From: Micromonospora lutea
GTDB lineage: Bacteria > Actinomycetota > Actinomycetes > Mycobacteriales > Micromonosporaceae
Length of the DNA stretch: 64,000 nucleotides
NCBI RefSeq assembly: GCF_016863535.1
Contig: NZ_BOPB01000002.1
Span: forward strand, 62,001-126,000
Reading direction: 5' to 3'
In this document: positions 58,193 through 64,000 of the stretch, piece after piece
Layout: each line of letters opens with the position of its first letter
Numbering within the stretch: the stretch's first letter is position 1
Notes under the pieces: model-generated
Seen by the model: only the letters and a program-made list of their open reading frames with translations
What the model was told of the DNA's origin: nothing
The model's database searches: none
Made by a program: the position numbers and the translations under genes

Positions 58193-60520
58193 GTGTCGCG
58201 GAGGGACGTCGAGCGGTCTGCCGCGCGCTCGCCCGGACGGGACCGGGTGGGCCGGGTGGGGCTGGTCGGTGCGGCTGTCGTCGTCGTGATCGAAGCTGTC
58301 TGGCTGGCGTTGCAGTTGCCCGATGGCGCGTTGGTCAGCGATCTCGGTGCGCTGACCGTGGCGGGCTGGGCGGCCGGGGCCTGCGTCGTGGCGGCCCGTC
58401 GACATCCCACGACGATGCGTCGGTTCTGGCTGCTGCTGGCCGCCACCATGGCGTTGTCGTTCGCGGGTCGAGCACTGTGGACGTCTCAGCGGCTGCTGGG
58501 GGAAAGTCTGCCGCACACCCTGCCGGTCGGGTTGATTTTCGCGGCCAGCCTGGTGACCGGGACCGCTGCGCTGTTCTGCTCGGTCACCGCGCCGCGTACC
58601 GCGGTGGGTCGGGTCCGGACCCTGCTCGACGGGGTGATCGTCGGGCTGGCGCTGATCCCGATCGGCTGGTTGCTGATCTTCCGCAACGTCAGTCTGGCCG
58701 ACCTGGACGAGCCACTGCGTTCCACCGGCCTGCTCTACCCGATGTTCGACCTGATGCAGCTGACCATCCTGGTCGTGGTGGTCGGCCCACGCCGGCCGGT
58801 CTGGCGGCCGATGGCGCTGCTCGGTGTGAGCCTGACGATGCGAGCTGTGGCGGACACGTTCTACGTGCTGCTGGTGGCCGCCGGCACCTATCGGAGCGGC
58901 ACCCTGGTGGACGTGCTCTGGCCACTGAGCTACCTGGTGATCGTGGTGGCGGCCCGCACGTCGCCGCCACGGGACCACAACGCTGCCGAGGAGGCCGGGC
59001 AATCACCGCTACCGCCGTGGTGGCGGGTGGTGCTGCCCTACCTGCCGGTGGGTGGCGCGATCGTGGCGACCATGCTGGCCCGCGACGCCACCGGCAACAC
59101 CCCGATGCCGATCTTCCTGACGATGATGGCGCTGTTGGCGACGCTGGCTCTGCGGCAAGGGTTGGCCGCCAACGAGAACCTGCGGCTCGTGGTGCAACTG
59201 CGCAAGCTGGCCTACGTCGACCAGCTCACCGGACTGCCGAACCGGCTGGCGTTCACCCGCCGGCTGCGCGGCGCGCTGCGCGGCACCAACCGGGTCGCCG
59301 TGCTGCTGCTGGACCTGGACGGGTTCAAGCAGGTCAACGATCGGTTCGGGCACACCACCGGTGACACGCTGCTGTCCGGCCTGTCCCGACGGATGCGTCG
59401 GGCGGTCGGCGACGGCGGCATGATCGCCCGGATCGGTGGTGACGAGTTCGCCGTGCTGGTCACCGACGCCCGGCCGTTGGCACCGGAGCGGCTGGCCGAG
59501 CGGTTGCTGGCGGCGCTGCAACCATCTCCCGGTGAGGAACTGGTCGGGGTGCATCCGTCGGCCAGCATCGGCATCGCCGAGTACGGGCCGCAGCACATCT
59601 CTCACACGGATCTGCTGCGCGACGCCGACATCGCCATGTACGCGGCGAAGGCGGCCGGCAAGTCCGCGTACCGGCGGTGCACACAGGGTTTGCGGGAGTC
59701 GGCGGTGAGCCGGGCCGAGTTGATCGCCGACCTGCGGCGGGCCGTCGACGAGGAGCAGCTGCACCTGGAGTTCCAACCGATCGTGGACCTGGCCACCGGG
59801 GCGGTACGCAGCGCGGAGGCGTTGGTGCGGTGGCGCCATCCCCGGCTGGGCATCCTCAGCCCGGCCCGGTTCCTGCCGCTGGCCGAGGAGACCGGACTGA
59901 TCCTCTCGATCGACCGGTGGGTCATCCACGAGGCGTGTCGGGCGGCGGCCACCTGGCAGGATCGGGTGCCGGCGGCAACGGTGGCGGTGAACATCGCCGC
60001 GTCGCATCTGCGTCGACCCGACCTGATCGCCACCGTCACCGAAGCCACCGCGGGCGCCGGGCTGGCACCACGGGCACTGACCCTGGAACTGACCGAGTCG
60101 GCGCTGATCGAGGGCAGCGACGCGGTGCTGGACCGGCTGGGGCAGTTGCGGGAGCTGGGCATTCGGATCGCCATCGACGACTTCGGCACCGGGTACTCGT
60201 CGCTGAGCTACCTGCACCGGATACCGGCGACCGAGTTGAAGATCGACAGGTCGTTCGTGGCCCGGATCTCCGAGGACGCCCGGGCGTACGCGACGGTGGA
60301 GATGGTGACCCGGTTGGCCGGCGCGTTCGACCTGACCGTGGTGGCCGAGGGGGTGGAGACCGAGCGGCAGCACGACGCGGTGGCCGCCGTCGGCTGTGTG
60401 CAGGGGCAGGGCTACCGCTACGGTCGTCCGACCGCCCTGGCCGAGTTGCGTGCCGTCTTGGCGAAGGCCAACCCACCTGCTGTGTCCGGTGTCGCAGAAT
60501 CGGGCTTGACCCTCACGTGA
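58193..60520 (+). CDS. Membrane GGDEF-EAL cyclic di-GMP enzyme
   Basis: A 775-residue protein. About eight to ten hydrophobic segments cover residues 25-345. The GGDEF domain follows with intact RIGGDEF near residue 413 (diguanylate cyclase), then the EAL domain with EALVRW near 541 and DDFGTGYSS (phosphodiesterase). Both active-site signatures are intact, so it may make or break cyclic di-GMP. In actinobacteria this messenger controls development. I chose GTG at 58193 because a GGAG lies upstream and the membrane region follows; ATG at 58067 and 58031 are in frame alternatives. Confidence 0.88.
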   Translation: MSRRDVERSAARSPGRDRVGRVGLVGAAVVVVIEAVWLALQLPDGALVSDLGALTVAGWAAGACVVAARRHPTTMRRFWLLLAATMALSFAGRALWTSQRLLGESLPHTLPVGLIFAASLVTGTAALFCSVTAPRTAVGRVRTLLDGVIVGLALIPIGWLLIFRNVSLADLDEPLRSTGLLYPMFDLMQLTILVVVVGPRRPVWRPMALLGVSLTMRAVADTFYVLLVAAGTYRSGTLVDVLWPLSYLVIVVAARTSPPRDHNAAEEAGQSPLPPWWRVVLPYLPVGGAIVATMLARDATGNTPMPIFLTMMALLATLALRQGLAANENLRLVVQLRKLAYVDQLTGLPNRLAFTRRLRGALRGTNRVAVLLLDLDGFKQVNDRFGHTTGDTLLSGLSRRMRRAVGDGGMIARIGGDEFAVLVTDARPLAPERLAERLLAALQPSPGEELVGVHPSASIGIAEYGPQHISHTDLLRDADIAMYAAKAAGKSAYRRCTQGLRESAVSRAELIADLRRAVDEEQLHLEFQPIVDLATGAVRSAEALVRWRHPRLGILSPARFLPLAEETGLILSIDRWVIHEACRAAATWQDRVPAATVAVNIAASHLRRPDLIATVTEATAGAGLAPRALTLELTESALIEGSDAVLDRLGQLRELGIRIAIDDFGTGYSSLSYLHRIPATELKIDRSFVARISEDARAYATVEMVTRLAGAFDLTVVAEGVETERQHDAVAAVGCVQGQGYRYGRPTALAELRAVLAKANPPAVSGVAESGLTLT

Positions 60521-60535
60521 CGGCAGGCGGGACCG

Positions 60536-60557
60536 TGGTTCCGGAAAGGGGGAACCA
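60536..60557 (+). promoter_or_regulatory. Dyad over the ribosome-binding site of the MerR gene
   Basis: TGGTTCC (60536-60542) and GGAACCA (60551-60557) flank the purine-rich AAAGGG ribosome-binding site and reach the start codon. It could be a small operator or a hairpin that limits translation. Confidence 0.3.
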
Positions 60558-61315
60558 TGGCCCACACGGTTGGTCAGGTGGCGAAGCTCGCCGGCGTGAC
60601 GGTCCGGACGTTGCACCACTACGACGAGATCGGTCTGCTGACGCCGAGCGGGCGTAGCGGCTCGGGATATCGCCGCTACTCCGAGGCGGACCTGGAACGG
60701 TTGCAGCTGATCCGGTACTACCGCGAGCTGGGGTTCCCGTTGGACGAGATTGCCGTGATCATTAACGACCCGGCGACGGGCCCCGGCGCGCACCTGCGCC
60801 GCCAGCATGAGCTGTTGACGCTGCGGATCAAGCGCCTTCAGGAGATGGTCGTGGCGATCGAATTCGCGATGGAGGCGAGCAAGATGGACATCCAGCTGAC
60901 CCCGCAGGAGCGGTTCGAGGTCTTCGGAAACTTCGACCCGGACGCGCATGCCGAGGAGGCGGAGCAGCGGTGGGGTGGCACCGAGGCGTACCGGGAGTCG
61001 AACCGGCGGGCGTCGAGCTACAGCAAGCAGGACTGGTTGCGGATCAAAACGGAGATCGAGGACTGGGGGCGGCGGATCGTCGCGCTGCTCGCCTCGGGTG
61101 CGCCGGCCGACGGGCCGGAGGCCATGGAATTGGCTGAGGAGCATCGGCAGCAGATCAGCCGGTGGTTCTACGAGTGCTCGTACGAGATCCACACCGGGCT
61201 GGCCGACATGTATCTGGCCGACGAGCGGTTCACCGCGTACTACGAGGCGATGGCGCCCGGTCTGGCGGAGTATCTGTCCGAGGCGATCCACGCCAACGCG
61301 ATCACCCGCGCCTGA
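60557..61315 (+). CDS. MerR-family regulator, TipAL-like
   Basis: A 252-residue regulator. The N-terminal MerR helix-turn-helix reads VGQVAKLAGVTVRTLHHYDEIGLL and is followed by a dimerisation coiled coil. The C-terminal half (FNFDPDAHAEEAEQRW-like segment, WGGTEAYRES, FYECSYEIHTGLA) is the TipAS ligand domain, which binds thiopeptide antibiotics in Streptomyces TipAL. It probably responds to small toxic molecules. The ATG has a purine-rich AAAGGGGG ribosome-binding site immediately upstream. Confidence 0.92.
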   Translation: MAHTVGQVAKLAGVTVRTLHHYDEIGLLTPSGRSGSGYRRYSEADLERLQLIRYYRELGFPLDEIAVIINDPATGPGAHLRRQHELLTLRIKRLQEMVVAIEFAMEASKMDIQLTPQERFEVFGNFDPDAHAEEAEQRWGGTEAYRESNRRASSYSKQDWLRIKTEIEDWGRRIVALLASGAPADGPEAMELAEEHRQQISRWFYECSYEIHTGLADMYLADERFTAYYEAMAPGLAEYLSEAIHANAITRA

Positions 61316-61741
61316 CCGGTAGCCCGGCCCGGTGCCGGAACGGCAGATGGCGATCGCCGAGGCCGAGGTGCACAGGTTCCCGGTCGGCACGGTCGATTCG
61401 TACTGAGACGCGCGGGCGCGGGGCCGGACGGGTCGGGGAGAACCCGTCCGGCCCCGCGCGGTCCGCACCTCGCCGCGAGGTCCCATCACGTCGCGCCGCC
61501 GATCGGACGGCGACCCTCATCGACTCGTACGTCTGATTGGCGTTCCGGAGGCCGGTTACGTCACAGTCCGGGCTGGGCAGCGAACGGTGCGCAACGAAAC
61601 CACCAACTCGTCCTTATTGCTCCACCGTTCGGGTAATTCGCCCACTTATAGCCGTGTCCATCGCGGTGCCCCCAGCCGTTAACACTGTGACACCCCATTT
61701 GGTGGCCTGCGGTTGGTGGCATGCGCGGCGAAGGAGTCGGC
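61316..61741. other. Intergenic region with terminator-like hairpin
   Basis: About 425 bases without a gene I can support. A perfect 18-base hairpin lies at 61416-61459. A clearly less GC-rich stretch at about 61600-61700 probably holds the promoter of the next gene; I could not place a -35/-10 pair with confidence. A short frame near 61348-61407 ending in VDSY is probably chance or a remnant. Confidence 0.55.
61416..61459 (+). terminator. GC-rich terminator-like hairpin
   Basis: Arms 61416-61433 and 61442-61459 are perfect 18-base complements around an 8-base loop. No T tract follows. It stands 100 bases after the MerR gene stop and probably ends its transcript. Confidence 0.55.
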
Positions 61742-62851
61742 GTGGCGAGGACTGATTCGACGGGTTCGACATGGCGGTACCGGTGGGCGCGCCGGCAGAA
61801 CGAGCGCCGGCTGCGGTTGTTCCGCAGCGCCGAGGGAAGCTGGCGGCGACGCGACGACGAACTGCGCCGCCTGCGTACGCTCGCTGAGCAGTGCCAGGGC
61901 TCAGCCACGGCCGGCGACGGTCTGCCGCTGGAACTGGCCCCCGACGAGGTCGTCCTCCGGGTGGTGCCGGCCGCGCAACTGGTGGAGATGCGGCACGACG
62001 GCGTGCTGCCCGCCCCCGACCTGTCCGTCGGCGCGCCGACCGGTCGACTGCGCCGACGCCTTCCCGACGGGGTACGGGTCACCGACGCCGGCATGGCGGT
62101 GATCACCAACCGGCGGCTGGTGCTGCTCGGCGGGCGGGGTCGACGCGACTGGGCGTACGGCAGGATGACCGGTCTGGCGCACGACCCGCACGCGTCGGTG
62201 ACGCTGATCCAGGTGCTGGACCGCCGGCGGACCTCCGGGGTGCTGCTGCGCCCGGACGTGGCGGCCGAGTTCCGGTTCGTGCTCACCCTGGCCTTCGCCG
62301 ACGCCATCGAGCAGCGTCAGGCGGTCATCGACCAACTCGACGAATTGATCAACGAGCACAGCCGGCTGCGCCCGTCCCGGCCCGGCATCGCCACGCCCGG
62401 GCAGGCCCGGCTGTCGGCACTCATCCCCGGCGGCCGACGGACCGCCGTGGTCGCCGCCGCGCTCGCCGTGCTGGTGCCGGTGGCCCTGGCGAACTCCGGG
62501 CCGTCCGACCCGACCAGCACCGAAACCGCCGTGGCCGCCACTCCCGCGCCCGCCGCAGCCAGCGCCGCGACGACACCGCGCGCCACCGGCTCAGCCAAGC
62601 CACCCCCCGCCAGCCCCAGCCCCGAGCGGCGCTGCGGCGCCCCGAAAAACCCGATGGGGTACGACTTCTGCAGCGGCAAACGGATCCGTGAACCCGCCCA
62701 CGAGGTGTGCGAACACTTCGACTGCGTACCCGGCTTCTGGGAGGGACGCGGCTACCTGGTGCAGTGCGACAACGGCAAGGTCAGCCTCGCCGGTGGCAGC
62801 CCCCGAGCGTGTGGCCTGCACGGCGGCGTACGCCGCACCATCTGGTCCTGA
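61742..62851 (+). CDS. Single-pass membrane protein with Cys-rich C-terminal domain
   Basis: A 369-residue protein. Its charged N-terminal part has a strand-rich segment (VITNRRLVLLGGRGRRDWAY). One membrane segment follows near residue 245, then an Ala/Thr/Pro-rich linker. The last 75 residues hold six Cys in CGAPKNPMGYDFC, CEHFDC and a final VQCDNGKVSLAGG-CGLHGGV, which resembles the end of DUF3761-like domains. Function is unknown; the Cys-rich domain probably lies outside the cell. GTG at 61742 follows AAGGAG by about six bases; an ATG seven codons upstream is in frame. Confidence 0.78.
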   Translation: MARTDSTGSTWRYRWARRQNERRLRLFRSAEGSWRRRDDELRRLRTLAEQCQGSATAGDGLPLELAPDEVVLRVVPAAQLVEMRHDGVLPAPDLSVGAPTGRLRRRLPDGVRVTDAGMAVITNRRLVLLGGRGRRDWAYGRMTGLAHDPHASVTLIQVLDRRRTSGVLLRPDVAAEFRFVLTLAFADAIEQRQAVIDQLDELINEHSRLRPSRPGIATPGQARLSALIPGGRRTAVVAAALAVLVPVALANSGPSDPTSTETAVAATPAPAAASAATTPRATGSAKPPPASPSPERRCGAPKNPMGYDFCSGKRIREPAHEVCEHFDCVPGFWEGRGYLVQCDNGKVSLAGGSPRACGLHGGVRRTIWS

Positions 62852-62861
62852 CCCGTCGTGG

Positions 62862-63221
62862 TCAGGCGGGGGGTGGGGTGCCCTCGGCGGCGAGGCGTTC
62901 GGCCCGGCGCTGGCCCCACTCGCCCAGCGGGCCGAGTGCCTCGTTGAGTGACCTGCCGTGTTCGGTCAGGGCGTACTCCACTTTGGGCGGGACCTCGCGG
63001 TAGACCTCACGGTGGAGCAGGCCGTCCTGCTCCATCTCACGCAGATGTTGGATGAGCATCTTCTCGCTGACGCCGGGCAGGCCCCGTTTCAGCTCGCCGA
63101 ACCGGCGGGTGCCGTAGTTGGCCAGCTCCCACAGGATCAGCGACTTCCACTTGCCCGACACCACGTCCATCGCGGCGTCGATCCCGCAGATGTACGGGCC
63201 ACGCCTGTCGCTCGATGCCAC
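62862..63221 (-). CDS. HxlR-family transcriptional regulator
   Basis: A 119-residue winged-helix regulator. The conserved N-terminal Cys is in YICGIDAAMDVVSGKWK, followed by RRFGELKRGLPGVSEKML (recognition helix) and the wing VPPKVEYALTEHG. HxlR proteins often sense reactive aldehydes, quinones or oxidants through that Cys. GTG at 63221 has GAGGAGG upstream. The gene is divergent from a reductase gene, and a perfect palindrome lies between them, so it probably represses itself and that gene. Confidence 0.91.
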   Translation of the reverse strand: MASSDRRGPYICGIDAAMDVVSGKWKSLILWELANYGTRRFGELKRGLPGVSEKMLIQHLREMEQDGLLHREVYREVPPKVEYALTEHGRSLNEALGPLGEWGQRRAERLAAEGTPPPA

Positions 63222-63242
63222 GCCTGCGCCTCCTCGATGGCC

Positions 63243-63274
63243 GTTCAATACTTACCTGGAGGTAAGTATTGAAC
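63243..63274. promoter_or_regulatory. Perfect 15-2-15 palindromic operator
   Basis: GTTCAATACTTACCT (63243-63257), two bases, and its exact complement (63260-63274) lie 22 bases before the HxlR start. The TACTTACC/GGTAAGTA core resembles HxlR-type operators. It also lies about 90 bases upstream of the divergent reductase gene. This is the strongest regulatory site in the window. Confidence 0.8.
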
Positions 63275-63366
63275 AAAATAGTGGGTACTTGCCCGGTCGG
63301 TTGTGGTCGCCAAGCATGGTGATCGGCGCGCCCGTCAGATCACCGACCAGAGCAGGGGACCATCGG

Positions 63367-64000
63367 ATGACCGTCAACACCACCTTCCTGGGGCTGGGCG
63401 CGATGGGCAGCGCGCTCGCGACGACGGCGTGGGACGCCGGCCACCGGGTCGTCGCCTGGAACCGCACCGGCCACCGGGCGCAGAGCCTGCGTGATCGGGG
63501 CGTCGCCATCGCCGACAGCGTCGAGGAGGCGGTCGCCGACGCGCGTACGGTCGTCGTCTGCCTCTTCGACGACGCCTCCGTACGCGACGTGCTCGGACCC
63601 GTGTCGACGGCCCTGTCCGGTCGCAGCGTGATCAATGTGACCACCACGACGCCGAACCAGTCCCGTGACCTCGCCCGATGGGCGGAGGAACGCGGCATCG
63701 ACCTCCTCGACGGCGCGATCATGGCCGTCCCGGAGATGATCGGCGGCCCGGGTTCGACGATCTTCTACAGCGGATCGGCAACTGCCTTCGCGAGTCACCG
63801 GCCCCTGCTCGACCTGTGGGCAGAGAGCAGCTACGTCGGGTCGGATCCGGGCATGGCGGCGCTCTACGACACGGCGATGCTCTCCGGCATGTACGCGATG
63901 TTCGCCGGCTTCCTGCACGGCGCAGCCATGGTCGGCTCCGAGGGAGTGTCGGCCGGCGAGTTCGTCCGGCGGCAGGCGCCCTTCCTCGCCGCGATGACCG
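63367..64000 (+). CDS. NAD(P)-binding imine reductase / 3-hydroxyisobutyrate dehydrogenase-like (3' end outside window)
   Basis: At least 211 residues, open to the window end. The N-terminal Rossmann motif GLGAMGSA near residue 9, the Arg in WNRT and TTTTPNQSRDLA are typical of the beta-hydroxyacid dehydrogenase/imine reductase family. The usual catalytic Lys is not evident; GSDPGMAALYDTAMLSGMYAM is found where it would normally lie, as in imine reductases. It would reduce an imine or 3-hydroxyacid. It is divergent from the HxlR gene and shares its palindromic operator, so it may be induced by the regulator's signal. RBS CAGGGG precedes the ATG. Confidence 0.82.
   Translation, partial: MTVNTTFLGLGAMGSALATTAWDAGHRVVAWNRTGHRAQSLRDRGVAIADSVEEAVADARTVVVCLFDDASVRDVLGPVSTALSGRSVINVTTTTPNQSRDLARWAEERGIDLLDGAIMAVPEMIGGPGSTIFYSGSATAFASHRPLLDLWAESSYVGSDPGMAALYDTAMLSGMYAMFAGFLHGAAMVGSEGVSAGEFVRRQAPFLAAMT

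Noticed and set aside
1..64000. tRNA or rRNA genes, phage integrase or attachment sites
   Set aside because: I looked for these and saw none I could support by eye; short tRNAs could be missed without a covariance search.

Overview
The window is high-GC actinomycete DNA, most likely from the Micromonosporaceae (Micromonospora-like). That placement is an inference. It rests on strong GC3 codon bias, GTG starts, TAGNNT-type -10 boxes lying 6-7 bases before start codons, a tmsA/tmsB-like 10-methyl fatty acid pair, and a short AAGGGCACCTT palindrome whose type I associate from memory with Micromonospora-like genomes.

Bases 1-39156 carry a large plus-strand biosynthetic operon for a hybrid lipid-polyketide-peptide. 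Its left end lies outside the window. Genes are nearly all joined by ATGA, GTGA or TGATG overlaps. The part seen first is a run of assembly-line proteins: the end of a KS-AT-ACP polyketide synthase; an NRPS C-A-T with a serine code; a PKS with the unusual order KS-AT-KR-DH-carrier; an NRPS C-A-T with a glycine code; and an NRPS C-A-T-E-C with an aspartate-like code. Next come a type II thioesterase, a FabG-like reductase and a DHA2-type exporter. A six-gene module follows: E1 alpha, E1 beta, a free lipoyl domain, a free ACP, a KAS III-like enzyme and an MDR-type reductase. It looks built to put a 2-oxo-acid- or ketose-derived acyl unit on an ACP. The operon ends with a 2817-residue FAAL-ACP-KS-AT-DH-ER-KR-ACP protein and a KS with a dead AT and no ACP.

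A likely logic is this. The FAAL protein activates a free fatty acid and extends it once with full reduction, and further PKS steps follow. The chain then takes up Ser, one malonyl unit (reduced and dehydrated), Gly and D-Asp. Ser followed by a reduced and dehydrated malonyl unit is the recipe for a 4-amino-2,4-pentadienoate-type unit, as in rakicidin- and vinylamycin-like lipodepsipeptides. The order of units here need not match any known compound. No integrated TE domain is seen, so release by the terminal C domain or a free thioesterase is open.

Bases 39137-42449 (minus strand) hold a second type II thioesterase and a two-gene ABC exporter, probably the cluster's export and editing operon. 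From about 42.7 kb the DNA looks like ordinary chromosome: a D-2-hydroxyacid dehydrogenase, two aldo/keto reductases, a two-component system, membrane and GNAT proteins, and a MoxR/ChlI-type ATPase with its VWA partner. Then come a ricin-type lectin membrane protein, the tmsA/tmsB-like pair, a decayed ArsR/SRPBCC pair, a repeat-rich gap, and a GGDEF-EAL protein. The right end has a TipA-like MerR regulator, an unknown membrane protein, and an HxlR regulator divergent from an imine reductase-like gene cut by the window end.
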